From NCBI GenBank assembly GCA_023435225.1, contig JAEYRX010000080.1, positions 1 through 64,000 of the forward strand: a stretch of DNA of 64,000 nucleotides. Direction: 5' to 3'. Made by a program: the position numbers and the translations under genes. Each line of letters begins with the position of its first letter. Position 1 is the first letter of the stretch. Of this stretch, positions 16,989 through 26,040 are shown in pieces. The notes under the pieces are model-generated. The model searched no databases and was not told the DNA's origin. It saw only the letters and a list, made by a program, of their open reading frames with translations. Origin of the DNA: Bacillota bacterium. Its GTDB lineage: Bacteria; Bacillota; UBA4882; UBA8346.

Positions 16989-17909
16989 TTGATTAGAGAC
17001 TTTAATGATATTAAGGCTTATCTGTGGGGAAAAGATCCGTTGCGTTTGGTAGTTGTAGCCGCCGATGATGAGGTGGTTTTGTCTGCAGCTAAAGAGGCGG
17101 CCTGTTCCGGGTGGGTAAAAATCATTTTAATTGGGGACAAGGCGGAAATTGAAAAAAATGATTTTTCGGGATGTCAGATAACTATTATTGATGAATCCGG
17201 CAGACCTCAAGCTGCTGAGATTGGCGCTAACCTTCTGGCGCGTGGTGAAGGGGACTTAATTATGAAAGGCAGCTTAATGACGGCCGATTTTTTGAAACCT
17301 GTTTTAAAAAAAGAACGGAGATTGGTTGAAGATGGCCGGCTTTTATCTCATGTATCGGTAGTTGCTCTTCCCGGCAGGGAACGCTTGACTATGATAAGTG
17401 ATGCGGCTGTTAATATATTACCGGATCAGGCAACAAAAGAGCAAATTATTGATAATGCCTTGAATGTAGCTAAGGTATTTGGCTATAATCCGCCTAGGGT
17501 AGCTGTGTTATCAGCTATTGAAAAGGAAAACCCTAAAATACCCAGTTCTTTAGAGGCCGGAGAATTAATGAGGCTCGGCTTAAAAGGCCGGTTTGGGGAT
17601 ATACTGATCTCCGGGCCATTGGCTTTAGATAACGCTTTGAGCGAGGATTCCGTTATTAACAAAGGTTTAGAGGATGATCCGGTTGCCGGTAAAGCGGATA
17701 TTTTAATAGTTCCCGAATTGGTAAGCGGTAATATCCTTTATAAATCATTTAGCATAGTTGCCGGTTTCGCAACCGGCGGAGTGGTCTTAGGAGCCAAAAT
17801 CCCGATTGTCTTAACCTCCAGAGCCGATAGTTCGGAAACGAAGGCAAATTCAATTGCGTTGGCTTGTTTCTTGAAGCATAGGCAACAGGCAACAGGCAAC
17901 AGGCATTAG
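16989..17909 (+). CDS. ptb: Phosphate butyryltransferase
   Basis: The product has 306 residues from TTG 16989, with AGGAGGGG upstream. It converts butyryl-CoA (or another short or branched acyl-CoA) and phosphate to the acyl phosphate and CoA. Phosphotransacetylase/butyrylase family motifs: AADDEVVLSAAKEA at the N-terminus, DLIMKGSLMTADFLKPVL, LSHVSVVALPGRE, ISDAAVNILPDQATKEQIIDNA, GKADILIVPELVSGNILYKS, and GAKIPIVLTSRADS. It pairs with butyrate kinase downstream. The last residues (RQQATGNRH) are coded by a GGCAACA tandem repeat, so the natural C-terminus was probably altered by this repeat. Confidence 0.93.
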   Translation: MIRDFNDIKAYLWGKDPLRLVVVAADDEVVLSAAKEAACSGWVKIILIGDKAEIEKNDFSGCQITIIDESGRPQAAEIGANLLARGEGDLIMKGSLMTADFLKPVLKKERRLVEDGRLLSHVSVVALPGRERLTMISDAAVNILPDQATKEQIIDNALNVAKVFGYNPPRVAVLSAIEKENPKIPSSLEAGELMRLGLKGRFGDILISGPLALDNALSEDSVINKGLEDDPVAGKADILIVPELVSGNILYKSFSIVAGFATGGVVLGAKIPIVLTSRADSSETKANSIALACFLKHRQQATGNRH

Positions 17910-18006
17910 GAAAATCTCATTTGGATTTTGCACTAAATCTTATTGATAATTGGCTTCGAAGGCTTAACAGACAGATACTATTGCCTTTTGCCCAATGCCT
18001 AATGCC
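17885..18006. repeat. GGCAACA tandem repeat and inverted GGCATTAGG pair
   Basis: Three copies of CAGGCAA at the end of ptb run into GGCATTAGG. CCTAATGCC appears in inverted orientation near 17998-18006, preceded by TTGCCTTTTGCCC, the complement-like counterpart of the tandem repeat. The pair spans the whole ptb-buk gap and could form a long imperfect hairpin in the mRNA. CCTAATGCC also occurs near 19831 and 37368. Confidence 0.6.
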
Positions 18007-18049
18007 GAAGATTCAGATCAACCCTATTTTACAATAGAGGGGGTTTATC

Positions 18050-19153
18050 ATGTCTTGCTACATATTGGTTATCAACCCCGGTTCTACTTCAACTAAAATT
18101 GCGATTTATAACGGATTAAAACAGGAAGCGCTTGAGGTTATCCATCATTCTACTACAGAATTATCCCAGTTTAAAGAGATATTTGAGCAGTTTCAATTTC
18201 GGAAAAGTTTTATTTATCAATTATTGCAGGAAAAGAAGTTTGATTTAAAAGACTTGGTGGCGGTAGTCGGTAGGGGAGGATTATGCAAACCGATTCCAAG
18301 CGGGGTTTATGAAGTCAATGAACAGATGCTCCTGGATTTAAAAACCAGCGCTTATGGGAAACATGTATCCAGTTTGAGCGGGTTAATTGCCTATGAAATA
18401 GCCGAAGAATTAGGGATAAAGGCTTATATCGTAGACCCGGTAGTAGTCAACGAGTTTGAACCTTTAGCATTTTATTCCGGTTGGCCAGAGATCAAACGGA
18501 AAAGCCTGTTTCACGCTTTAAACCAGAAAGCTGCCGCCAGAAAAGCATCCGAATCATTGGGGAAAGGTTATCAGGAATCACGATTAATAGTGGCTCATCT
18601 TGGTGGCGGCATTACGATTGGAGTTCATAAATTCGGACGGGTAGTTGATGTGAACAACGGTTTGGAAGAAGGCCCTTTTGCCCCGGAAAGGTTGGGTTCA
18701 TTACCAATTGGGGATTTAATTCGGTTATGTTTTTCGGGTAAATACACCAAAGAAGTTATGCTGAAAACTATGGCTGGTAAGGGTGGGCTGGTAGCATATT
18801 TAGGGACCAATAATGGCCGGGAGGTTGAGGAGCTAATCCTGGCTGGAGATTCTTATGCTCTTGAAGTTTTTGAAGCGATGGCTTATCAAGTTGCCAAAGA
18901 AATTGGAGGCGGAGCGACCGTACTTGAAGGTAAAGTTGATGCGATTGTTTTAACCGGCGGTTTAGCTAACTCAGACCGTTTTGTGGGCTGGCTTAAGCAA
19001 AGAGTTGGTTTTATCGCTCCGGTAATCGTTCTAGCCGGCGAATTTGAGATGGAGGCACTCGCTTTTGGGGCTTGGCGGGTAATAACCGGTCGTGAAGAGG
19101 CTAAAACATATGCCCCTACTGAAGATTGGTCACATTATATCGGGTTTAAATAA
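18050..19153 (+). CDS. buk: Butyrate kinase
   Basis: The product has 367 residues from ATG 18050, with GAGGGGG upstream. It transfers phosphate from butyryl (or branched acyl) phosphate to ADP, yielding ATP. Acetokinase/ASKHA-family motifs: VINPGSTSTKIAIY at the N-terminus, VVGRGGLCKPIPSGVYEVNE, HALNQKAAARKA, IVAHLGGGITIGVH (about residue 181), VDVNNGLEEGPFAPERLGSLP, KVDAIVLTGGLANS, and VLAGEFEMEALAFGAWRV. Together with ptb it forms the phosphotransbutyrylase-kinase route; whether it serves butyrate or branched-chain acids cannot be told. The neighbouring genes are not beta-oxidation genes. Confidence 0.95.
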   Translation: MSCYILVINPGSTSTKIAIYNGLKQEALEVIHHSTTELSQFKEIFEQFQFRKSFIYQLLQEKKFDLKDLVAVVGRGGLCKPIPSGVYEVNEQMLLDLKTSAYGKHVSSLSGLIAYEIAEELGIKAYIVDPVVVNEFEPLAFYSGWPEIKRKSLFHALNQKAAARKASESLGKGYQESRLIVAHLGGGITIGVHKFGRVVDVNNGLEEGPFAPERLGSLPIGDLIRLCFSGKYTKEVMLKTMAGKGGLVAYLGTNNGREVEELILAGDSYALEVFEAMAYQVAKEIGGGATVLEGKVDAIVLTGGLANSDRFVGWLKQRVGFIAPVIVLAGEFEMEALAFGAWRVITGREEAKTYAPTEDWSHYIGFK

Positions 19154-19174
19154 CAAACTTAAACAAAGTCACTT

Positions 19175-19747
19175 TTATGAAAAAAAGTGAAACACACTAG
19201 CGATTTGTGACTTCGCTATCTCAAATCCCAAATCAAATAATTGAACCAAAACACCGAAAATGAGACCGGCGGTGATACTGGCTATATAACCACTGCGAAA
19301 ATCCATTTGAGCTTCTTTATTCTTATATAATTTAGCAACAACATTTACTAGGACTAAGGTTATAATAGTTAGCCCAATAATTGATACTATCAGATAAAAG
19401 CGGCTGGTCTCCGCAAAAAAATCATAGATTGATTGAGTTATAAAATAAATGAAGGTTGAAATAAGGCCTTCGTATAAATCGCGGAAGTAGGAACGGGTAT
19501 TGATATTTCTCATCAGTATCGGGAAAATTATTAAAATTATAATAAAAACCCCGGTTCCAACCGTAATACCGGTAATCCACTCTTGAAAAAACATTCCATT
19601 AATCATAGCCACATAATTATCAACGAAGATCATCGATTCTTCGATGATTTTGTCAAAGTTTTGATAACCATAAGCCACCGCTACTAAGAGTCCAATTACT
19701 AATAAAATTCGGATAAAGTTTTTAAATACCGCAATACGTTTGCCCAT
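19175..19747 (-). CDS. Membrane protein of unknown family
   Basis: The product has 190 residues from ATG 19747 (MGKRIAVFKNF). An in-frame ATG at 19828 would add 27 residues, but these lie in the palindromic element at 19784-19881 and are probably not native. Four or five hydrophobic segments are seen (about 14-32, 55-80, 105-120, 125-148 and 160-180, in the numbering of the short form), with a basic NTRSYFRDLYEG loop. I do not recognise the family. It is downstream of, and on the same strand as, the hybrid kinase gene, separated by the palindrome. Confidence 0.55.
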   Translation of the reverse strand: MGKRIAVFKNFIRILLVIGLLVAVAYGYQNFDKIIEESMIFVDNYVAMINGMFFQEWITGITVGTGVFIIILIIFPILMRNINTRSYFRDLYEGLISTFIYFITQSIYDFFAETSRFYLIVSIIGLTIITLVLVNVVAKLYKNKEAQMDFRSGYIASITAGLIFGVLVQLFDLGFEIAKSQIASVFHFFS

Positions 19748-19783
19748 TTTTTTCGCCGCCCTTTTAGAATTGAGAATCTCTAA

Positions 19784-19881
19784 GGAAGCGCTGATTAACT
19801 GAATAAATGACGATTTTGTGCTTCGCAAAATGCCTAATGCCGCATATTTGCTCGCACAAAATCGGATTAATCAGCGCTTCC
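19784..19881. repeat. Nested palindrome (98 bp) with GGAAGCGCTGATTAA arms
   Basis: Perfect 15-bp outer arms lie at 19784-19798 and 19867-19881, and perfect 11-bp inner arms (CGATTTTGTGC) at 19811-19821 and 19854-19864. The loop contains AAAATGCCTAATGCC, the same short word found near 18000 and 37370. It lies between the hybrid kinase and the membrane protein gene. Confidence 0.85.
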
Positions 19882-19935
19882 CTATTACTAATAAACGGCT
19901 GAAATAGGCTAAACCTTTAGAACTTAATTGATTAA

Positions 19936-22590
19936 TCAGCCTAAAGTTTCCAGAATATCAAGCAATTCTTCAAGGGTATAAGGTTTTTTTAAAACCTGAC
20001 AGAAACCATAATCCCTATAATTAGCCATTACAGGGTCTTCGGAATATCCACTGGAAACAATAGCTTTGATTTGAGGATCGATTTGTAACAGATGTTTAAT
20101 GGTTTCCTTTCCTTCCATACCTCCCGGAATTACCAAATCCATAATAATAAAATTAAAAGGCTTATTTTCCTGTTTAGCTTTAGTGTATAAATGGATTGCT
20201 TCAGTGCCGTCAGCGGCAGTCTCTACTTGATATCCGATTTCAGCTAACATTGTAGCCAATACTTCACGAAGTTCCGTCTCATCATCCATAATTAAAATTC
20301 GGCCATTACCTTTTAAATAATTTAATTTACGGATTTTTTGAGGGGGTATGTTTCCTTCCAAGGCCGGTAAGTAAATATTAAAAGTAGTTGCAATGTTTAA
20401 GGATGATTCCACGGAAATATAACCATTATGTTTTTTAATAATAGAATAGACTGTGGCTAAACCTAACCCGGTTCCTTTAGGCTTGGTAGTAAAATAAGGG
20501 TCAAAAATTTTCCGAAGAATTTCTTCGGGGATTCCGACGCCATTATCGATAAATGAAAGTTTGATATATTTTCCTTCATTCAGTAAACCTTCATTTTCGA
20601 CGGTAGTAACATTTTGGGCTTTAATAATGATTTTTCCTCCGTCGGGCATAGCCTGCTGGGCATTGATGATTAAATTATTGAAAACTTGGTTCATTTGCCC
20701 TTCATCAACTTCAACAAGCCAGAGGTCGTGAGGTGGTGAAAACTCACATTGAATATTTGAACCTCGCAGGGCAAAATAAACTGATTCGGCTATTAAATCA
20801 GCAATTGAAGAAATTCTTTTGACTGGTTCAGCCCCTTTGGCAAAAATTAATAATTGTTGGGTTAATTCCCTAGCCCTAATTAATGCCATCTCAGCTTTAG
20901 CAATTCTTTGATGGACCTTACCTCCGGGTTCGGCATGGGTCTTGGCCATGGTAAGATTACCCCAAAGAATACCTAAAATATTATTAAAATCATGGGCTAG
21001 TCCCCCGGCCAAAATACCAATAGATTCCAACTTGTTGGCTTTTATCATTTCTTCTTCGATTTGTTTCCGGTTTGTGATATCTCGTAATATGAAGATTACC
21101 CGGATACTTCCGTCGGGAGCCCGATATGGTTTACCGGCGCTTTCAAACCACAACCATTCTCCGTTTTTATGAAGGAAGCGATGAGTGCTTTGGCCCGTAT
21201 TCATATTCTTAATTGCTTGATTGAAAGTCTGGGAGATTCCGTGGAATTCATCGGGGTGTAAAAACTCATAAATTTTTCGGCCAAGAAGCTCTTCAGGTTC
21301 ATATCCCAAAACCTCATTAAAATTGGGACTAACGTAAAGATAAATCCCTTTTTCGGAAGATTCACAAATAAGATCAAAAGCATTTTCTGCCAGGGTTCGG
21401 TAGCGTTCTTCACTTTCACGTAAACTGGCGACTGCTGCATGTAATAAATTTTCTTGAGTTCGAAGTTGTATTTCTTTGTTCTTGCGTTCTTGAATTTCCT
21501 TAAGAAGCTGGGTATTCATTTCAGTTAATTCCAGAGTACGTTCTTGAACCAAATCTTCAAGCTGGATCCGGTGTTTGCATAAATCGGTTATCGCTTCTTT
21601 ATAGTCGGAGATGTCTCTGATTAGTAATATTTTACCGACTTCCCGGTTGGCGAAGTTTACTGGGGATTGTGATAAAGAAACAACTTTGACCTTTTTAGGA
21701 TTAAACAATTCGGTTTCAAAATGATTATAGTTCTCCTGATAGTTATAATTATTTATAAATGTGGAAATCCGGACTCTGTTTATTTGGTGGTTATCAATCT
21801 GGAACATCATCCGGGCAGCGTCATTCATTTGAATAACATCATTTTCCGCTTGTAAAATTACGATACCATCCTGAACGTTGGCAAAAAGGTCGTTAGCAAT
21901 ATCATTAATATCAATAGTCATGAAACGATATTTGATTACAGCCAGGAATACAAAAAAAGACAGGATAGCTCCACCGGTTGATCCCAGCGGCATTACGTTA
22001 TTTACCCGAAGAATATATGGGAATGCAACATCGGTCAATAATCCGACTAAAAGCCCGGTACAAGAACCGGCAATAATCAGTATTAGTTGTTTTTTTCGAT
22101 TAACATTATCATTATTCTTTAAAGTCCGAAACATTAATACCACTGAATACATACAAGGAAGAAAGAGAAGTAAAAATATAGACGGAAAAAAAAGAATTCC
22201 TCTAAAAGGCAAGGGACCCCAAGGTTTTATAGTGTAGTCTTTCTCCATTAAATCGGTAGTTAGAGATAGAATTATAGCTAGTAAAGTAGCGGTTAGTATA
22301 AAGTAATAAAAGGTATTTTTTTTCTTATTTAGATAAGCGAAAGAGAAATTTAGAAACATGAACCCTATCGGCAACCAAAATATAGGGTTTAAGTTCATTA
22401 AAAAATCAGTATAATAATGGTCAACCGGCATCCAGAGAATAAGATTTTGAGTTAACCAGCAGGATACAAATACCGATAACATAATATAAGCCAAGTTAAC
22501 TCGATTTTTTCTTTTCTGAGCCCAAACAAATCCCCAGGTAAAATTATTAAATAGCAGGGCGGCTAAAGGTATTAAAAAGCTGGAGTTCAT
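19936..22590 (-). CDS. Hybrid histidine kinase: 7TM-PAS-PAS-HisKA-HATPase-receiver
   Basis: The product has 884 residues from ATG 22590, with GAAAGGCG upstream. An in-frame ATG at 22620 lies inside the arm of a repeat element and is less likely. Domains: a seven-helix N-terminal membrane module of the histidine kinase 7TM type (residues 1-225), PAS (about 235-340), coiled coil, a second PAS with PAC (about 400-520: ESEERYRTLAENAFDLICESS), HisKA with H533 in GLAHDFNNILG, HATPase (NQVFNNLIINAQQAMPDGG, DNGVGIPEEI, GTGLGLATVYSI), then a receiver domain with D818 in IIMDLVIPGG. Signalling probably runs from H533 to D818 and on to an unlinked phosphotransfer protein. No DNA-binding partner is adjacent. 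Confidence 0.92.
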   Translation of the reverse strand: MNSSFLIPLAALLFNNFTWGFVWAQKRKNRVNLAYIMLSVFVSCWLTQNLILWMPVDHYYTDFLMNLNPIFWLPIGFMFLNFSFAYLNKKKNTFYYFILTATLLAIILSLTTDLMEKDYTIKPWGPLPFRGILFFPSIFLLLFLPCMYSVVLMFRTLKNNDNVNRKKQLILIIAGSCTGLLVGLLTDVAFPYILRVNNVMPLGSTGGAILSFFVFLAVIKYRFMTIDINDIANDLFANVQDGIVILQAENDVIQMNDAARMMFQIDNHQINRVRISTFINNYNYQENYNHFETELFNPKKVKVVSLSQSPVNFANREVGKILLIRDISDYKEAITDLCKHRIQLEDLVQERTLELTEMNTQLLKEIQERKNKEIQLRTQENLLHAAVASLRESEERYRTLAENAFDLICESSEKGIYLYVSPNFNEVLGYEPEELLGRKIYEFLHPDEFHGISQTFNQAIKNMNTGQSTHRFLHKNGEWLWFESAGKPYRAPDGSIRVIFILRDITNRKQIEEEMIKANKLESIGILAGGLAHDFNNILGILWGNLTMAKTHAEPGGKVHQRIAKAEMALIRARELTQQLLIFAKGAEPVKRISSIADLIAESVYFALRGSNIQCEFSPPHDLWLVEVDEGQMNQVFNNLIINAQQAMPDGGKIIIKAQNVTTVENEGLLNEGKYIKLSFIDNGVGIPEEILRKIFDPYFTTKPKGTGLGLATVYSIIKKHNGYISVESSLNIATTFNIYLPALEGNIPPQKIRKLNYLKGNGRILIMDDETELREVLATMLAEIGYQVETAADGTEAIHLYTKAKQENKPFNFIIMDLVIPGGMEGKETIKHLLQIDPQIKAIVSSGYSEDPVMANYRDYGFCQVLKKPYTLEELLDILETLG

Positions 22591-22607
22591 GATATCGCCT
22601 TTCAATT

Positions 22608-22794
22608 GAGGGATTTTCATAATTTAAAATTTAGACATTTGAATACAATATATCGATAGACATATCTGGGTTATTCACTATATGGTTGTTTACATCAATA
22701 TCCTTAATAAATAAGTTTTTTTGATGTAAACAACAATCATCAATAGCATTTTCTACTGTATTCAGAAATCAATTATGGTAATTATGAAACTCCC
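22608..22794. repeat. Palindromic element family A, copy with a second palindrome inserted
   Basis: Outer arms GGGATTTTCATAATT (22610-22624) and AATTATGAAACTCCC (22780-22794) enclose TTTGAATACAATATAT..GATAGACATATCTGGG..TTCACTATAT as in the copies at 33712 and 62069. At the point where the other copies continue, this one carries a separate perfect 13-bp palindrome, TTGTTTACATCAA (22686-22698) with its inverse at 22721-22733. The element fills most of the 22591-23083 gap, whose remainder is AT-rich with a stray CAACTTTCGCAC near 22942. Confidence 0.8.
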
Positions 22795-23000
22795 TTAATT
22801 ACAATTCGAAAGAAGAAAAGTAGTATTTAATTGCTAATTTATTTATTCGACAATTTCCGTTAAAAACCTTTATATTCATCATTTTTAAAATTTTCTGAAC
22901 TAAATGGCATGAAGCGTTTTTTATAAAATTTGTAGTCTATAATTCAACTTTCGCACCTCAAAAATACCTCGCAATTTGACTTATTTAGCTTGGTTAAAAA

Positions 23001-23031
23001 AAGCAACCAGGAGAATTTCTCCTGGTTGCTT
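23001..23031 (-). terminator. Terminator of the SLH protein gene
   Basis: AAGCAACCAGGAGA pairs with TCTCCTGGTTGCTT over a 3-base loop. Read on the minus strand it is followed by a run of T residues, as expected downstream of the SLH gene. Confidence 0.9.
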
Positions 23032-23083
23032 GATGGTTATGATAGGTTGAAGTAAATACACTGATTAGTTCATCTTATATAGA

Positions 23084-24319
23084 TTAATAAGATTGATTGG
23101 TATTTTGATTACTATTGTCGGTAGCTCCCAATAATTTGCTTAAAGCAGCGGTAGCCAGCTCGATTTTTCCATATTCCTTAATCTTTTGTGTATCTCTAGC
23201 TAACAAAGCTTGGGAAAAGTCCTGTGTGATTCCTAAACGGCTTGAAAGAGCTTCAGCCAAATGGTCCCTGCTTAGGGTATCAAGATAGTTCCAATCTTGG
23301 ACCATAATACTTTCCGCTTCGGACGGTGTCAGCCCCATATCAATCATTTTGTTGTAAAGGTCTCCCTTTAAATTATCTTTCACAGAATCCCAGTCGCCGG
23401 CAACAACAGCGCTAATCATGTCTTTGGATAAATGTCCTTTGGTCATGTTACTTATCCGGGAAAGGAGATCATTTTTAGTAATCTGGCCGAAAGCTTTCAA
23501 TAATTTAGCCTCGCCTGTGGAAGATGATATTACGGTAGCGTCGTCACCGTTTAATAGAGCATCAATATCACTAGCGGAGTTATTCCGTAACAGAATAGTT
23601 TCCGGGGTAACCATAGCCAAAACCGGTTCACCGTTAAGTTGATTTTTAACATTGACTAGGCCGGTATCAGCGCTGATACTAGTGATTTTGCCGCGAGCAA
23701 TTTCCAGGTTTCCTACCGAATTAAGCATCCAGGCAGCTTCGGCTCTAGTTACGCTCTGGTTAGGATAGAACATTGTTTTGTAACTAGGTGGCAATAAACC
23801 AAGTTTATTACTGATTTCGACATAACGGAAAGCCCAGTTATCAGCCGGAACATCGGTAAAACTGGCCGGCCATTGGTCATATTTTTCTTCTTTTTTGCCT
23901 AACTGGATGATCCGGCAGAGCATAGTAGCTAATTGGGCCCGGTTAAGGGTTGCTTCCGGTTTAAAGTTACCGTCGGAGAAAGCGTTCATTACTTTTTGAT
24001 TGGCAACCTCACTAATAAATGTTTTAGCCCAATGTCCGGTTGTATCCGGGAAATATCCCTGGTTAGCCGGTTGGTATTTAAATGCTTTGGCTACCAACTT
24101 GGCAAACTCCGCCCGGGTGATAAGTTCATTCGGTTTAAAGGTTCCGTCGGGATAGCCGTCAACGGCGCCTTTATCAATCAATGTTTGGATCGGCTTCTGA
24201 GCCCAATTACCGTTAATATCGGACAAAACCGGTTGGGCTTGTACTTCAATACTGAAGAAGATCATTAACAGTAAGGTTCCAACTAGGATATAGTAGAATT
24301 TCGGTCTGGTTAAGAACAT
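23084..24319 (-). CDS. Secreted protein with three SLH domains
   Basis: The product has 411 residues from ATG 24319, with AAAGGAG upstream; an in-frame start at 24379 lacks one. A signal peptide (RPKFYYILVGTLLLMIFFSIEVQAQ) is followed by three S-layer homology repeats (about 30-75, 90-135, 155-205), each with the W..I..L...G...GYPDG.F.P....TRAE.A pattern; they anchor to secondary cell-wall polymer. The C-terminal half has a short beta segment (GKITSISADTGLVNVKN) and a helical, Ala- and Asp-rich part without a recognised domain. A cell-envelope role is likely; enzymatic activity is not apparent. Confidence 0.88.
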   Translation of the reverse strand: MFLTRPKFYYILVGTLLLMIFFSIEVQAQPVLSDINGNWAQKPIQTLIDKGAVDGYPDGTFKPNELITRAEFAKLVAKAFKYQPANQGYFPDTTGHWAKTFISEVANQKVMNAFSDGNFKPEATLNRAQLATMLCRIIQLGKKEEKYDQWPASFTDVPADNWAFRYVEISNKLGLLPPSYKTMFYPNQSVTRAEAAWMLNSVGNLEIARGKITSISADTGLVNVKNQLNGEPVLAMVTPETILLRNNSASDIDALLNGDDATVISSSTGEAKLLKAFGQITKNDLLSRISNMTKGHLSKDMISAVVAGDWDSVKDNLKGDLYNKMIDMGLTPSEAESIMVQDWNYLDTLSRDHLAEALSSRLGITQDFSQALLARDTQKIKEYGKIELATAALSKLLGATDNSNQNTNQSY

Positions 24320-24476
24320 TGAAAGTGCTCCTTTCTGATATTGGGAGTATATTATTTTGAGAGATTGTTTTGTAATCATTTTTGAACTTATTCAATCTAC
24401 TTTACATAAATCTTATCACAAATTTCGGCTTTGAGCTGGGTTTTCCTTTAAGTAATTGTTGGTAAAGCAGGCAAAT

Positions 24477-24530
24477 TCGTTTAGTTATTAGTTCATTAGT
24501 TATTGGTTATTAGTTTACTAGTTATTAGTA
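24477..24530. repeat. Low-complexity TAGTTATT repeat in the 24320-24798 gap
   Basis: TTAGTTATTAGTT-like units repeat about six times (for example TTAGTTATTGGTTATTAG). No gene is seen in this gap apart from the terminator hairpin at 24723. Confidence 0.6.
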
Positions 24531-24722
24531 GATGGTCAATAATTCATTTGCCTTGTAATCATGATCAGCACCTGATGTTTCTTACCTGTCATGATTAACG
24601 GGAGCTGTTTTGAAAGATTTCAGGTGTCTTAATGGGGTTTTTGGATTGGATTGTTATTTCCGGTTTATTAGGGAAAGTGATCGGCGTAATAAGGGAAATA
24701 GTCAACTAGGCCAATAGACAAC

Positions 24723-24758
24723 AAAGACAAGCATCTTCTACAACAGATGCTTGTCTTT
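24723..24758 (-). terminator. Hairpin terminator after the DUF3999 gene
   Basis: AAAGACAAGCATCT is inverted as AGATGCTTGTCTTT around an 8-base loop, downstream of the minus-strand gene. The T-run is short. Confidence 0.7.
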
Positions 24759-24798
24759 GAGAGTTCATTATGAGAATAAATAGATTGTGCAAATACTT

Positions 24799-26040
24799 TT
24801 AAGCTTTTTGGCTATTTAACTTTATTAACAAAAAAACGATTAATAAAACAGCGATGACGGCAATTACTATATTAAAAATGATAGTTAAATAGGGAGGAGT
24901 TTCTAAGGTTTCTTTAGGTTGGTTGACTTGAAAATCATCCAGGGTTGCGGTTCCGATATGTTCTTTTAAAACGTGTTCACGATAGGATTGGAGGTCATAA
25001 ATCGGCTTATCGGCTTTTGGGTTGCCGAAATACAGGCGGATTACCGGAGTAGTAGTGTTTTCGAAGATTACTTGATCAAGATAGTACTCGGTTTGAATTC
25101 CCCCAATTTTTAAAGGCCGGTTATCATCGTTCATGATTTTTATTTGGATAACCGAAGCTACGTAAGGATTACTGGAAATGTTAATACTGGTTTGGGAGAT
25201 ATTCAAATCTTGAAATTGCAGATTATAAATTTCGCCGGTTGCAATGGTAGAATTCATTTCAGAGCCCACATAAACCCGGTATTCCCGGCGAAAATTGCCG
25301 TCGGCCGCTATTAAAAAACGCTTGATCTTTAAATGCTGCGGATTTTGGATCGTTATAACCGTTTCCCGTGGTTGGTCCTTAATTTGATAGGTTAATTGAG
25401 TATTCTTTTGAAACCTGGTCCAGTCAGCCCGGAAGTTTTCCTGAATTAATACGAGGTTTTTAAAAGAGAGATTTTCAATGTTTTTTTGGATTATTATCCG
25501 GTAATAAGTATACTTTTCAATACTATTTAAGTATATCCGGTCTTTAATAAGATCGTCGACCCGGTAGAGTTGACCGGTTGTGACATACTCCCAGGCGGTA
25601 CCGTCGTATCCGCCATACACTTGAAGCTCTCTTAAAAAATTATTATCCGGCAATTCAAATTGTAATTGATCACCGGTAACATCCAGGTTTTGACGAAGGG
25701 GCCTGATGCGAAAGTCGAAGAAAGTATTCTCTTTCTTAGTAAAAGTTTTAATCAAGCTGGAATGATATTCGGTTTTGTATTGCTCGGCAATATTGAAACC
25801 ATTAACGATAAAATATGGAATTGCCGCCCCTTGCTGGTCGGTAAGACGCAAGTCGGAAAGGTCCGGTTTACTGATTTCGTAAACTTTTTCCGGCAGAAAA
25901 AATGCCTGGTAGCGTTCAGGACCGGTTAGTTTTATCCGGACAGAGCCGGTCCAATCCGGCATTACAGATTTGGCGGTAATTAATTGGGCTACAATAAAGA
26001 AAAACATACAGAATATAATGGCATTAAGCTTTTTTGACAT
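24799..26040 (-). CDS. DUF3999-family membrane-anchored envelope protein
   Basis: The product has 413 residues from ATG 26040 (MSKKLNAII), with GGAAGG eight bases before; GTG 26049 is possible but crowds that site. A signal peptide (7-27), a long beta-rich extracytoplasmic region with GPERYQAFFLPEKVYEISKPDLSDLRLTDQQGAAIPYFI, then a C-terminal membrane helix (about 383-406) match DUF3999 proteins. In other bacteria, DUF3999 genes follow DUF2339 genes, and the same order is seen here with a 17-nt overlap. A role in cell-envelope polysaccharide or transport is possible, but no function is established that I can name. Confidence 0.75.
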   Translation of the reverse strand: MSKKLNAIIFCMFFFIVAQLITAKSVMPDWTGSVRIKLTGPERYQAFFLPEKVYEISKPDLSDLRLTDQQGAAIPYFIVNGFNIAEQYKTEYHSSLIKTFTKKENTFFDFRIRPLRQNLDVTGDQLQFELPDNNFLRELQVYGGYDGTAWEYVTTGQLYRVDDLIKDRIYLNSIEKYTYYRIIIQKNIENLSFKNLVLIQENFRADWTRFQKNTQLTYQIKDQPRETVITIQNPQHLKIKRFLIAADGNFRREYRVYVGSEMNSTIATGEIYNLQFQDLNISQTSINISSNPYVASVIQIKIMNDDNRPLKIGGIQTEYYLDQVIFENTTTPVIRLYFGNPKADKPIYDLQSYREHVLKEHIGTATLDDFQVNQPKETLETPPYLTIIFNIVIAVIAVLLIVFLLIKLNSQKA

